A stretch of 64,000 bases of DNA from CAIYRG01 sp965247505 (GCA_965247505.1 OZ252020.1:2790001-2854000), one strand, 5' to 3'; shown: positions 17,464-26,478, counted from the stretch's first letter. The notes: generated by a model from the sequence alone, not told the origin. Made by a program: numbers and translations.

Positions 17464-18174
17464 TCATATGCCTGGTTGGAGAAAATATCCGGCAAGTTGG
17501 TATTCGGTTAGCAAAAATCCTGCAACGAGAATTGCGACATTGGTTGCGACGGCATAGCGAATGAATCCAGAGGTGCTACGCCACCACAACATAAAGGTAA
17601 GTATGAGAGAAAGCGCGAGCAATTGACCGATTTCTACGCCAATATTGAACGAAACGATATTGGTCATGAGGCCATTCTGAGAGGGATCAAGCGCCTGGAC
17701 TTTCGTCGCCAAGCCAAATCCGTGCGCGAGCCCGAATCCGAGAACGGCTATTTGTGTGTTCTGTTCGAAGCCGAACACCGTCTTAAATCCTCCCAGATTG
17801 TCGAACGCTTTATAGACGACCGAAAGGCCGATAATCGCATCGATAAGATAGGAGTCGACATAAATGCCGCCAATCACGCCGAACAACAGCGTCAGGCTGT
17901 GCCCGATACTGAAAAGCGTCACGTAAAGCGCGACGTGGCTGAGCCGGTAGAGGAAAAAGATGACGCCTAATAGGAAAAGCAAGTGGTCGTAACCGGTTAC
18001 CATGTGTTTGGCGCCGAGATAGAGATAGGGAAATATATGAACCCCTTCGGAATTGGCGACGAAATCGGCATCTTTGCCTGCAATCCCGTGAGCAGCCACA
18101 TCGGGAGCGAGAGCACAAAGGGCGGCGAACAGCGCGAGCGCCGCAAAGCCCAAATTTCTCCGACCTGTAAACAT
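17464..18174 (-). CDS. HupE/UreJ-family membrane protein
   Basis: A 236-residue protein with a cleavable-looking signal (MFTGRRNLGFAALALFAALC...DVAAHG) and six hydrophobic segments. The family hallmark is YLGAKHMVTGYDHLLFLLGV, with the HxxxGxDH metal-coordinating pattern, followed by FSIGHSLTLL and AHGFGLA. HupE/UreJ proteins carry nickel or cobalt in some species. No hydrogenase or urease gene is near, so the substrate here is open. It forms a two-gene unit with the anchored protein at 16853-17449 and diverges from uppP; the 143 bases between hold both promoters. Confidence 0.88.
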   Translation of the reverse strand: MFTGRRNLGFAALALFAALCALAPDVAAHGIAGKDADFVANSEGVHIFPYLYLGAKHMVTGYDHLLFLLGVIFFLYRLSHVALYVTLFSIGHSLTLLFGVIGGIYVDSYLIDAIIGLSVVYKAFDNLGGFKTVFGFEQNTQIAVLGFGLAHGFGLATKVQALDPSQNGLMTNIVSFNIGVEIGQLLALSLILTFMLWWRSTSGFIRYAVATNVAILVAGFLLTEYQLAGYFLQPGI

Positions 18175-18317
18175 GAATCTGATCTCGACCTACTGTAAGA
18201 ACTTATTTTAGCGACAATGATTCGTATCTTGAATTTGATTCTCTAAGGCGGTTTCGTGGCAAATCAAACTAACATGACAAACGGCGCTTCGAGCTTGGCA
18301 ACGGAAAGGCCGAGGCC

Positions 18318-19121
18318 ATGATGGATTTCTGGATTGCTGTCCTCCTCGGCGTAATCGAAGGTTTGACAGAGTTTTTACCCGTTTCGTCAACTGCCCATCT
18401 GCTCTTATTTGGTGACATATTAGGCTTTCATCAACCTGGAGAGGTTTTTACAATCGTCATTCAATTTGGCGCGATTCTCTCGGTCGTGGCCATTTATTGG
18501 CGAAAATTCTGGAATGTTTTCATAGGTTTAAGAGGGGATCCCGCAGCCAGGCATTTCGCGCTGAGCGTCATTATTGCCTTTATACCCTCGGCGATTGCCG
18601 GGTTTTTGCTCTATGGCTTCATCAAGGACGTTCTTTTTTCGCCTTCCGTCGCGCCCTATGTCGTCGCCACCACGCTGTTGCTGGGCGGGATAATCATTCT
18701 CGTTTTTGAGCGCATTGCGCCAAAGCCACGTCACCATGATGCCGATAGGCTGCCGCTGACCAAATGTCTTCAAATCGGATTTTGCCAGGTCCTTTCCATC
18801 ATCCCCGGCGTTTCACGTTCCGGCGCAACGATTTTGGGCGGCGAGCTCCTCGGCGTTGAACGTAAAGCGGCGGCGGAATTCACGTTCTATCTTGCAGTGC
18901 CGACTATGCTTGGGGCCTCGGTGTTCGATCTTTATCAGAACCACAACATCCTTAATTTTGATGCCGGGATCATTATCGCGATCGGCTTTGTGGTTTCGTT
19001 TTTGGTTGCTTGGGTCGTCGTGAAGACGTTTATCGGTATTGTCGGGCGCTACGGGTTGAGACCATTTGGCTGGTACCGGATCGCCGCAGGCGCAGTCATT
19101 TTCGCGATCATGTTGTTTTAG
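18318..19121 (+). CDS. uppP: Undecaprenyl-diphosphatase
   Basis: UppP (BacA) dephosphorylates undecaprenyl diphosphate to recycle the lipid carrier for cell-wall and polysaccharide synthesis. The 267-residue membrane protein has the two catalytic motifs: EGLTEFLPVSSTAHLLL (Glu-rich motif and following Ser/Thr) and PGVSRSGATILGGELLG (PGxSRSxxT). Eight hydrophobic segments. The start is the ATG at 18318, in front of a second ATG. The stop is 3 bases from the convergent NDUFA9-like gene. High expression confers bacitracin resistance in other species. Confidence 0.96.
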   Translation: MMDFWIAVLLGVIEGLTEFLPVSSTAHLLLFGDILGFHQPGEVFTIVIQFGAILSVVAIYWRKFWNVFIGLRGDPAARHFALSVIIAFIPSAIAGFLLYGFIKDVLFSPSVAPYVVATTLLLGGIIILVFERIAPKPRHHDADRLPLTKCLQIGFCQVLSIIPGVSRSGATILGGELLGVERKAAAEFTFYLAVPTMLGASVFDLYQNHNILNFDAGIIIAIGFVVSFLVAWVVVKTFIGIVGRYGLRPFGWYRIAAGAVIFAIMLF

Positions 19122-19124
19122 GCG

Positions 19125-20072
19125 CTATTGCGGTAGCGCCGAGAATTGCCCGAGCTTGCGAAAGCGCCAGAGGTAAGATGAGACAATGGCCTCTACCGCC
19201 GTCGGATTGATTCCAAGATCGCGCAAGCCGGGCTTTGCTCCCGACAGGACGGTATCGGTTTCAAGCATACGCGCTTGATCAAGCGTCAACGGTGCGTTGG
19301 GCAATATCTGCATCACTGCGCCCGTCAGTTTGGTCCACGCCATGGGAACTGCAATGAGTGTTCGGGCGCGGCGTGTCTCGCGCAGAACCAACTCTATGAC
19401 CTCCCGAAGGGTCATGATTTCCGGTCCTGCGAACTCGAAAGTTTGACCTTGTGTTTCCGCGCGATTCAGCGCCGCTGTTGTTCCACGCGCAATGTCGCCC
19501 ACGAAGACAGGCTGAAAGCGCGTGGCGCCTGCACCGAATAATGGAAATACCAACGGCAAAAGCCGTATGAGCGCGGCAAAGCGATTGAAGAAATAATCCT
19601 CCGGCCCGAAAATGATCGAGGGACGAATAATTGTCGCTCCGGGAAATATCTCGCTGACCTTCGATTCACCTTCGGCTTTGCTGCGGTAATAGCGTGCCGG
19701 TGCGCTGGTATCGGCGCCGATGACGGAGAAGTGGACAAGCCGAGATGCGCCTGCGTTTTTTGCTTGTTTGGCGATGCACGCTGCCGCCCTGATATGAATT
19801 TGATTAAAGCGTTTCAGCGTCCCGACGAGATTTACCACTGCCTCTGCGCCGTCAATGGCTTGTGCAATCGTTGCTTCTTTTAGAATGTCCGCTTTTACAA
19901 TTTGTATTTGCCCAACCCGACCCATGGGCCGCAAAAAATGCGCCGTGTGGGGGCGGCGGACCGCAACGCGGATCCGCCAGCCCTCTTTGGCGAGTTCTCG
20001 GACGATATGTCGGCCGACAAAACCGGAACCGCCAAAAATGGTGGTCAATCTGTCTGCAGGGAATGCTGTCAT
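19125..20072 (-). CDS. NDUFA9-like NAD(P)-binding (atypical SDR) protein
   Basis: A 315-residue atypical short-chain dehydrogenase. The Rossmann motif is at the very start (IFGGSGFVGRHIVRELA), and Ser/Tyr-Lys-type residues near YYRSKAEGES belong to the active-site region. The family is annotated as complex I NDUFA9-like; in mitochondria the homologue binds NADPH and helps assemble or stabilise complex I, and alphaproteobacterial homologues are common. Whether it is a complex I subunit here cannot be seen; no nuo genes are in the window. It is followed on the plus strand by tRNA-Leu. Confidence 0.9.
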   Translation of the reverse strand: MTAFPADRLTTIFGGSGFVGRHIVRELAKEGWRIRVAVRRPHTAHFLRPMGRVGQIQIVKADILKEATIAQAIDGAEAVVNLVGTLKRFNQIHIRAAACIAKQAKNAGASRLVHFSVIGADTSAPARYYRSKAEGESKVSEIFPGATIIRPSIIFGPEDYFFNRFAALIRLLPLVFPLFGAGATRFQPVFVGDIARGTTAALNRAETQGQTFEFAGPEIMTLREVIELVLRETRRARTLIAVPMAWTKLTGAVMQILPNAPLTLDQARMLETDTVLSGAKPGLRDLGINPTAVEAIVSSYLWRFRKLGQFSALPQ

Positions 20073-20219
20073 GTTGGCTCTGAAAGTTCCGGACGATTCT
20101 CTGCTCTCTTAGCGGAAGAGGCGGCGTTTCGATAGCTGCACTCCCACCTTTTGCCGCTCTATCGGTGCTTGCGTTGACAGCCCAAAGACCCGCCGATAAG
20201 CATCCCAACCTATCCCTGT

Positions 20220-20304
20220 GCCCAGATGGCGGAATTGGTAGACGCGCTAGTTTCAGGTATTAGTGCCGCAAGGCGTGGAGGTTCGAGTCCTCTTCTGGGC
20301 ACCA
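20220..20304 (+). tRNA. tRNA-Leu(CAG)
   Basis: An 85-base class II tRNA. The acceptor stem is GCCCAGA with TCTGGGC and CCA is encoded. The anticodon loop TTCAGGT sits on the stem CTAGT/ATTAG, giving CAG. The variable arm is TGCCGCAAGGCGT and the T-loop is GTTCGAGTC. It is followed after 5 bases by the RNase D reading frame. Confidence 0.96.
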
Positions 20305-20309
20305 ATTAG

Positions 20310-20945
20310 ATGGGTCGAAAGGCGCAAAGTTTCGTGAAAATAAAACTGCACAAGGGCGATCTACCGGAAGGATTGGACTTGGGACCGCTTGTCGCGGTGG
20401 ACACCGAGACTCTGGGATTAAATCCTCAACGGGACCGACTTTGTCTCGTCCAGCTTTCAGGTGGAGGCGGTGAGGCCCATCTTGTTCAGTTGGAGAGCGG
20501 AAAATATCAGGCGCCGAATTTGAAAAAACTTTTGCGAAATCGAAAGGTGACCAAGCTCTACCACTTCGCCAGATTCGATATTGCCGTCATTTTGCAGTAT
20601 TTGCGCGTGGTTGCGGCGCCGGTTTACTGCACACGCACTGCCTCAAAGCTGGTTCGGACCTATACCGACAAGCACGGCCTCAAGGATTTGGTGAAGGAAT
20701 TGCTTGATGTCGATCTTTCGAAGCAGCAGCAGAGCTCCGATTGGGGAGCGGAAAGCTTAAGCGAGCAGCAACTCGCCTACGCTGCCAACGACGTCGCTTA
20801 TCTTCACAAGTTGAAAGAATTGCTCGATTTGATGCTTGCCCGAGAGGGGCGTGTGGATCTTGCTAATGCTTGCTTCAGGTTCCTTCCCGCCCGGGCGGCG
20901 CTTGATCTTGCCGGTTGGGCAGATGCCGACATTTTTGCCCATTAA
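20310..20945 (+). CDS. rnd: Ribonuclease D (short form)
   Basis: A 211-residue 3'-to-5' exonuclease with only the DEDD nuclease domain; the HRDC domains of enteric RNase D are absent, as is usual in alphaproteobacteria. Catalytic motifs are VAVDTETLGL (Exo I, Asp/Glu), LYHFARFDIAV (Exo II, Asp) and AYAANDVAYLH (Exo III, Tyr...Asp). RNase D trims tRNA 3' ends. The ATG is only five bases beyond the tRNA-Leu CCA, so its SD would lie inside the tRNA. An in-frame GTG at 20334, preceded by GAAAGGCG, also fits because family members often begin at KIKLHKGDLP. The tRNA and rnd are probably one transcript. Confidence 0.92.
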   Translation: MGRKAQSFVKIKLHKGDLPEGLDLGPLVAVDTETLGLNPQRDRLCLVQLSGGGGEAHLVQLESGKYQAPNLKKLLRNRKVTKLYHFARFDIAVILQYLRVVAAPVYCTRTASKLVRTYTDKHGLKDLVKELLDVDLSKQQQSSDWGAESLSEQQLAYAANDVAYLHKLKELLDLMLAREGRVDLANACFRFLPARAALDLAGWADADIFAH

Positions 20946-21095
20946 ACAATATGTTATCCGCTGACGGCAGATTCGCTTGATCGCAATCAGTGCGGGCGCG
21001 TAGTCTGGTGAGAACTTGGCACGAATTTCGCGCTATGCGCTTTTTGCAATTGCGAAGGCAGGCCAAAACACCCATTTCCTAGTTGAAAGCTCCCA

Positions 21096-22121
21096 ATGTC
21101 GTCTCCTTTGCCCGTCGCCTCGCCCAAGCTCGCGCCAGACAGCAAGACCGATGTCGCGGCCGCGCGCCGCGTATTGGAATATGCCGGCGAAGCCCTGAGC
21201 GCGCTGTCGGCCTCGCTTGGCGAAAATTTTTCGCTGGCGCTTGATGTTCTCCTGGCCGTCAAAGGCCGAGTCGTCGTCAGCGGCATGGGCAAGAGCGGCC
21301 ATGTCGGTCAAAAAATCGCGGCGACACTTTCCTCGACCGGAACACCTGCACAATTCGTGCATCCCGCCGAAGCCAGCCATGGCGATCTTGGCGCGCTAAC
21401 CCGCGAAGACGCACTGCTCATGCTGTCCAACTCCGGCGAAACCCCGGAATTATCGAGCCTCATCACTTACGCTAAGCGCTTTGAAATCCCGCTTATTGGA
21501 ATCGCAAGCAATCCGGATTCGGCTTTGCTGCAAGCAGCCGATGTGGGGCTTCAATTGCCTCTTGCGCGCGAAGCCTGTCCTATCGGATTGGCACCCACCA
21601 CCTCGACCACAATAATGCTGGCGCTTGGCGATGCGCTTGCGGTCGCATTGATGGAGCGCCGCGGTTTTTCCATCGATCAATATCGCGAACTGCATCCGGC
21701 AGGGGCCCTGGGACGCGCGCTTATTCGGGTTGATGACATCATGCACAAAGGCGACGAACTGCCTCTTGTCGCGCCGAGCACTTTATTGCGCGATGTGGTG
21801 ATGACGATGACGGCCAACCGCTTCGGTTTTGCCGGTGTCGCCGGTATTATCGACGATAGTGGCCTGCTCATCGGAATTATTACAGACGGCGATTTGCGCC
21901 GCCATATGTCCCCCGACTTGCTCGAGCGTAAAGCATCCCAAGTAATGACGGCAAATCCAAAAACGGTTCAAGTCTCGACCCTCGCGGCCGAAGCGGTCGC
22001 CGTGATGAACAATTCGGCTCCTAAAGTGACGTCGCTTTTCGTTGTGGAAGGGCGGGAGGGCGCGGGCCGGCCGGTTGGCTTCCTGACGATTCACGATTGT
22101 TTACGCGCAGGTGTGCAATGA
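21096..22121 (+). CDS. kdsD: Arabinose-5-phosphate isomerase (KpsF/GutQ family)
   Basis: KdsD converts ribulose 5-phosphate to arabinose 5-phosphate, the first step to Kdo of lipopolysaccharide. The 341-residue protein has an N-terminal SIS domain (GMGKSGHVGQKIAATLSSTG sugar-phosphate binding; HPAEASHGDLG) and a C-terminal pair of CBS domains (about 205-265 and 275-335; GIITDGDLRR). Length is standard. It heads the Lpt cluster: its stop overlaps the lptC start (ATGA), so Kdo supply and LPS transport are co-expressed. Confidence 0.94.
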   Translation: MSSPLPVASPKLAPDSKTDVAAARRVLEYAGEALSALSASLGENFSLALDVLLAVKGRVVVSGMGKSGHVGQKIAATLSSTGTPAQFVHPAEASHGDLGALTREDALLMLSNSGETPELSSLITYAKRFEIPLIGIASNPDSALLQAADVGLQLPLAREACPIGLAPTTSTTIMLALGDALAVALMERRGFSIDQYRELHPAGALGRALIRVDDIMHKGDELPLVAPSTLLRDVVMTMTANRFGFAGVAGIIDDSGLLIGIITDGDLRRHMSPDLLERKASQVMTANPKTVQVSTLAAEAVAVMNNSAPKVTSLFVVEGREGAGRPVGFLTIHDCLRAGVQ

Positions 22122-22819
22122 CTAAGCCCTCAAACGAAAATTTCGACACGAGCCTGCAGGCGCGGTTTAAGCAACCGGTCGACGGATATTTGGCAGGCGT
22201 CGGGAAGGCAAATCCGCGCGAGACACTACATCAAGCGCGTCGCTACAGCGCTTTTGTCAGATTTATGAAGCGCATATTGCCGCTGGCGGCGCTTGTCCTT
22301 GCGATCGCGGTTATCGGTTATGCGGTTCAGCCACGTGACGCTGGGCAAATGGCGTTGACGTTCGAGAGCTTGGGGGCCATCGAAAACGATCTTGCGATGA
22401 TCAATCCGCGCTTAACGGGCACTGACGACAATGGGCTGCCATTTGTGGTCACGGCTTCGTCCGCCATTCAACTGGGCCCTGCGTCCGAACGCGTCCGCCT
22501 TGAGAATGTCAACGCGGATTTGGTGCTTGAGGATGGCACAGAGTTGAACGTCATAGCGGCGCAAGGAGCCATCGATAACCAAACGCAAACACTTGACTTC
22601 TATGGCGGTATAAAATTGTCCACGGCGGATGGTTACACCGCCGAGACCGACAGCGCCCGCGCGGATTTGCGGCAGGGGATCGTGCATGGCGAGTCACCCG
22701 TCACGGCGCGAGGAGCTATAGGGAGCCTGACGGCGCAAAGTTTTACCTTTGAACGCCACAGTGGAATGCTGCACTTTTCCGGAGACGTTCGCATGGAAAT
22801 TTACGGGTCAATACGATGA
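22118..22819 (+). CDS. lptC: LPS export periplasmic/anchor protein LptC
   Basis: LptC links the LptBFG complex to LptA in the periplasmic bridge. The 233-residue protein has a cytoplasmic N-terminus of about 45 residues, one transmembrane helix (ILPLAALVLAIAVIGYAV), and a beta-jellyroll (DNGLPFVVTASSAIQ through LHFSGDVRMEIYG). It is longer at the N-terminus than enteric LptC, as alphaproteobacterial versions are. The start ATG overlaps the kdsD stop and its stop overlaps the lptA start (ATGA), so the three genes are translationally coupled. Confidence 0.92.
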   Translation: MTKPSNENFDTSLQARFKQPVDGYLAGVGKANPRETLHQARRYSAFVRFMKRILPLAALVLAIAVIGYAVQPRDAGQMALTFESLGAIENDLAMINPRLTGTDDNGLPFVVTASSAIQLGPASERVRLENVNADLVLEDGTELNVIAAQGAIDNQTQTLDFYGGIKLSTADGYTAETDSARADLRQGIVHGESPVTARGAIGSLTAQSFTFERHSGMLHFSGDVRMEIYGSIR

Positions 22820-23331
22820 TGCGCGTTGCGGGATTTGCCTTGGTCTTGCTCACGGCAACCAGCTCCGGGTTGGGCGCGGCGGTGCCCGATGAGATCGGCT
22901 TCAATGCCGACGAGCCGATTGCCGTAAACGCAGATAGTTTTTCCGCCGATCTTCAGGGCGAGACCGGCACCTATTCGGGTAATGTTCTGGTTGTACAAGG
23001 GGCTATTAGGCTGCGCGCCGACGAAGTCATTGTTGCAGCGCCGGACGGGCGCGCAACTCGCATGGAGGCGCGGGGCGGCATTGTCATTGAATCACCGTCC
23101 GGAACGGCAACGGGTTCGCTCGCGATCTACGATATCAGCACTCAAACTGTTCGTCTGACGGGCAATGTGGTGCTCACGAACGACGCCAATGTGATGCGCG
23201 GAAATGTCCTTGAAATCAGAATCGCCGATGGGCGCGCCACGCTCTCAGGAGGGGTGGCCGCGGATGGCCAAGAACAGGGACAAGGACGGGTTCAGGGCCT
23301 ATTTGTGCGTCCCGAAGATGAAAGCAACTGA
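22816..23331 (+). CDS. lptA: LPS transport periplasmic protein LptA
   Basis: LptA forms the periplasmic beta-jellyroll bridge that carries LPS from LptC to LptD. The 171-residue protein has a signal peptide (MMRVAGFALVLLTATSSGLGAA) and the OstA-type repeats (EPIAVNADSFSADLQG, GTYSGNVLVVQGAIRLRADEV, VRLTGNVVLTNDANVMRG). The start overlaps the lptC stop. The C-terminal 20 residues are Gln/Gly/Asp-rich and probably flexible. The next gene, lptB, starts about 70 bases downstream. Confidence 0.93.
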   Translation: MMRVAGFALVLLTATSSGLGAAVPDEIGFNADEPIAVNADSFSADLQGETGTYSGNVLVVQGAIRLRADEVIVAAPDGRATRMEARGGIVIESPSGTATGSLAIYDISTQTVRLTGNVVLTNDANVMRGNVLEIRIADGRATLSGGVAADGQEQGQGRVQGLFVRPEDESN

Positions 23332-23400
23332 AATATACGGTAAGAATTTCACCTTATCTTAAAGACAGCCCAGCAAGAATTGGGCCAATGAGCGAAATTG

Positions 23401-24177
23401 ATGACAGAAACAGACGAGAAATCGAGCCGCCCCTCTCCCGTGGTGATAGAGGGCTCGCAGGGGCTCACAGTTACGCGCGTCGGAAAGAGTTTCAGCCGGC
23501 GGCCAGTGGTACGGGGCGTAAGCCTTTCACTCCGACGCGGCGAAGTGGTTGGACTTTTGGGCCCCAATGGAGCGGGCAAGACGACCTGTTTCTACATGAT
23601 CACGGGATTACTGCCGGCCGATTACGGAACGATCGAGCTCGACGGTCACGACATCACGGACCTTCCGATGTATCGCCGCGCCCGCTTGGGGATTGGTTAC
23701 CTGCCTCAGGAAGCGTCGATCTTTCGCGGACTAACTGCAGAAGAGAATATACGTGCAGTAGCCGAACTCGTGGAGCCGGACGCCGCTCATTGTGCAACTC
23801 TTGTCGACAGCCTTTTGGCAGAATTTTCCATTTCGCATATTCGTCTTACGCCGTCGATTGCACTTTCGGGCGGCGAGAGGCGCCGCGTGGAGATCGCGCG
23901 ATCTCTTGCAACCCACCCCTCCTATATTCTGCTCGACGAGCCGCTCGCGGGTATCGACCCGATCGCCATCAACGATATTCGGGAGCTTGTGCGCCATCTG
24001 AAAGATCGTGGCATCGGCGTGCTGATTACCGATCACAATGTGCGCGAGGCACTCGATCTAATCGATCGTGCCTATATTATGCACGACGGCCAGGTGATCA
24101 TGGAGGGCACGCCACAAGACATAGTGCAGGACAAGGACGTGCGTCGGGTCTATCTCGGCGAGCGGTTCTCGCTCTAA
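23401..24177 (+). CDS. lptB: LPS export ATP-binding protein LptB
   Basis: The ATPase that powers LPS extraction by LptFG. In the 258-residue protein the Walker A motif is GPNGAGKTTCFYM, the Q-loop is in GYLPQEASIFRG, the ABC signature is LSGGERRRVEIA, Walker B is YILLDEPLAGID, and the switch His is in LITDHNVRE. This layout is specific to LptB/YhbG. An in-frame TTG lies one codon before the ATG I chose. It is followed by rpoN after 20 bases, the usual order. Confidence 0.96.
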   Translation: MTETDEKSSRPSPVVIEGSQGLTVTRVGKSFSRRPVVRGVSLSLRRGEVVGLLGPNGAGKTTCFYMITGLLPADYGTIELDGHDITDLPMYRRARLGIGYLPQEASIFRGLTAEENIRAVAELVEPDAAHCATLVDSLLAEFSISHIRLTPSIALSGGERRRVEIARSLATHPSYILLDEPLAGIDPIAINDIRELVRHLKDRGIGVLITDHNVREALDLIDRAYIMHDGQVIMEGTPQDIVQDKDVRRVYLGERFSL

Positions 24178-24197
24178 CGGCTTGACGGGGGGCGGCG

Positions 24198-25721
24198 ATG
24201 GCACTCGCACAGCGTCTCGAGCTTAAGCAAGGCCAATCCCTTGTTATGACGCCGCAACTGCAGCAGGCGATCAAGCTGCTGCAGCTCTCTAACCTCGAAC
24301 TCGCCGAATATGTCGAGTCCGAACTCGAGAGCAATCCGCTTTTGGAGCGTGACGACAACCAGAACAATGAAAAAGAGGACGCTAAGGCCGAACCGGCTGA
24401 CGATCTCAGCACCGAGTCGCTCGAACAAGCATTGAGTCGTGACGATCTCAAAACGACAAACGATCTCGATGTTGGTGAAGACGATCTTTATTCGGACGAA
24501 AATCGTTCGGAAAAACTCATTGCTGCGGCCCCTGAGCCTGCCGCGCCGCTCACCGATTGGAGCCGCGTTGGCCCAGGTGGACGTCCAGAGGGAGGCGATG
24601 ACTTCCATGAATCGCGCTCTTCCCCGCCAACCCTTAAGGACCATCTTGAATCGCAGCTTTCGATCGCTGCATTGCCTGCGTCGCGGCGTTTTATTGCAGT
24701 GGTGCTTATCGAGGCCGTGGACGAAGGCGGATATCTACGTGCGGACCTAGCGGAAACTGCTGAACGCTTGGGAACGTCCGTTGAGGAGTGCGAGGCGGTT
24801 CTAAAGATTTTGCAGGGATTCGATCCTGCTGGGGTTTGCGCGCGTGATTTGGCCGAGTGTCTCGCATTGCAGCTAAAAGAGCGTGACCGCTTCGATCCGG
24901 CAATTGAGAAAATGCTTGCGCGGCTTGATCTTGTCGCCAAACGAGATATTTCGGCATTGGCCACACTGTGCGAGCTCGACGCTGCAGACATTACCGACAT
25001 GATCTCGGAAATTCGCGAGCTTACGCCGAGGCCGGGGCAGTCGTTTGGCTCGGAGCCGGTGCAGGCGGTTATTCCAGATATCTATGTCAAAGAAGGCGCC
25101 GACGGGGCGTGGAATGTCGAGCTAAATTCCGACACGCTTCCGCGCGTACTCGTCAACGAACGCTATTACGCAGAAGTGAACGCTGCGGCACGATCCGGCG
25201 ACGACAAAACCTACATTGCCGAATGTCTCAACAATGCGAACTGGCTGAAAAAGAGCCTTGATCAGCGCGCACGTACAATTTTGAAAGTAGCGAGCGAAAT
25301 TGTTCGCCAGCAGGATGCGTTTCTAACCAGCGGCGTGCGGCATCTACGCCCCTTAAATCTCAAAATCATCGCGGAAGCGATCAGTATGCATGAATCGACA
25401 GTCAGCCGAGTGACGTCCAATAAATTCATGGCGACGCCACGTGGGCTATTCGAGTTGAAATATTTTTTCACGGCGGCGATCGCTTCCGTGAATGGTGGTG
25501 AGTCCCATTCGGCTGAAGCTGTGCGTGATAGAATTCGTGAACTTGTCGAAAATGAAAGCGACCATGTTCTTTCCGACGATAAGGTCGTCTCGCTTTTGAG
25601 TGCGGACGGCGTGAATATTGCCCGCCGGACCGTCGCTAAATATCGTGATGCGTTGCGTATTCCCTCGTCGGTTGAACGGCGCCGTCTGCGGCAGATTGAA
25701 TTACGCGACGAATCTTTTTGA
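24198..25721 (+). CDS. rpoN: RNA polymerase sigma-54 factor
   Basis: A 507-residue sigma-54. Region I is Gln/Leu-rich (ALAQRLELKQGQSLVMTPQL), contacts activators and blocks open complex formation. Region II (about 60-150) is acidic. The core-binding domain follows, then the HTH region, and the C-terminal RpoN box is ARRTVAKYRDALRIPSS (the box binds the -24 element). Length is normal. It follows lptB closely and precedes ptsN, linking nitrogen control and PTS-Ntr. A ribosome hibernation gene (hpf/raiA) that usually sits between rpoN and ptsN is missing. Confidence 0.97.
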   Translation: MALAQRLELKQGQSLVMTPQLQQAIKLLQLSNLELAEYVESELESNPLLERDDNQNNEKEDAKAEPADDLSTESLEQALSRDDLKTTNDLDVGEDDLYSDENRSEKLIAAAPEPAAPLTDWSRVGPGGRPEGGDDFHESRSSPPTLKDHLESQLSIAALPASRRFIAVVLIEAVDEGGYLRADLAETAERLGTSVEECEAVLKILQGFDPAGVCARDLAECLALQLKERDRFDPAIEKMLARLDLVAKRDISALATLCELDAADITDMISEIRELTPRPGQSFGSEPVQAVIPDIYVKEGADGAWNVELNSDTLPRVLVNERYYAEVNAAARSGDDKTYIAECLNNANWLKKSLDQRARTILKVASEIVRQQDAFLTSGVRHLRPLNLKIIAEAISMHESTVSRVTSNKFMATPRGLFELKYFFTAAIASVNGGESHSAEAVRDRIRELVENESDHVLSDDKVVSLLSADGVNIARRTVAKYRDALRIPSSVERRRLRQIELRDESF

Positions 25722-25988
25722 TTGCCGTGTCCTGGCGTAAATACCAGACTATTCGCATTAAACGCAGTTTTTGCTGCATTTTGCTTTGCGTTGACAGGCC
25801 GGTGTGAGCGAAATATGGTCCGCCGCCTTTTCGGACGCCCCTGATCACGTTCGTAAAAGCAGATACGAGGATATAGCCGCGGAACTTTGTGGTAGTTGGC
25901 TTTGTGGCAGTCAAACGTTTAACTCAACAGTACGCCGAGTTCGGTGGGCCAATCTTAAACAGCAATCCTAGTAACCGCGCGAATTGCC
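25722..25988. other. Gap between rpoN and ptsN
   Basis: 267 bases where many proteobacteria carry hpf. I see no HPF-like sequence. A 55-codon frame from a GTG at about 25804 runs to a TAG before ptsN, but it has no SD and no recognisable product. The region probably holds a ptsN promoter and leader. Confidence 0.5.
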
Positions 25989-26456
25989 ATGGAAATATCA
26001 AATTTGATTTCCCCTGAGTTTGTATTTGCCCAGATGAAGGCGGCAAGCAAGAAGGCGGTATTGCAGGAATTATCTGAAAAGACCGCGTTGCTCACTGGGC
26101 TTGCTTCAGCCCGCATTTTTGAAACGCTTTATGAACGAGAGCGTCTTGGTTCTACGGGAATGGGCCAGGGAATCGCAATTCCACATGGCCATTTGGATGG
26201 CGTCGAGAAGATGACGGGTGTCTTCGCGCAGCTTGGTGCGCCGGTGGATTTTGAGGCCATGGACGAACAACCTGTCGACTTGATCTTCTTGCTTCTCGCT
26301 CCGCTCGGTGCCGGCGCTGATCACTTGAAAGCGCTGGCCAGGGTTTCGCGGTTACTGCGCAATCAACCTCTATGCGACAAGCTTAGGGCCGCAGCGGACA
26401 CCGCAGCCCTGTATGCTTTGCTCACTGAACCTACCGCGTCCAGCCAAGCTGCGTAG
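25989..26456 (+). CDS. ptsN: PTS IIA-like nitrogen regulatory protein PtsN
   Basis: EIIA-Ntr is the terminal phospho-acceptor of PTS-Ntr and affects potassium, nitrogen and stress control. The 155-residue protein has the EIIA type-2 fold, with the phospho-His in GIAIPHGHLDGV (about residue 66). SARIFETLYERERLGSTGMG is the conserved stretch before it. Length is normal. The other PTS parts, HPr and EIIA(Man), are at 61145-61845; EI (ptsP) is not in the window. Confidence 0.94.
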   Translation: MEISNLISPEFVFAQMKAASKKAVLQELSEKTALLTGLASARIFETLYERERLGSTGMGQGIAIPHGHLDGVEKMTGVFAQLGAPVDFEAMDEQPVDLIFLLLAPLGAGADHLKALARVSRLLRNQPLCDKLRAAADTAALYALLTEPTASSQAA

Positions 26457-26478
26457 AACACACCTCCGGCTCGAAACG

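Noticed and set aside
23388..24185. Second 265-residue frame over lptB
   Set aside because: Arg-rich frame-shifted shadow of the ABC ATPase; all motifs are in the frame starting at 23401.
25636..25914. Minus-strand frame of 92 residues after rpoN
   Set aside because: Overlaps the conserved RpoN box region and has no SD or similarity.
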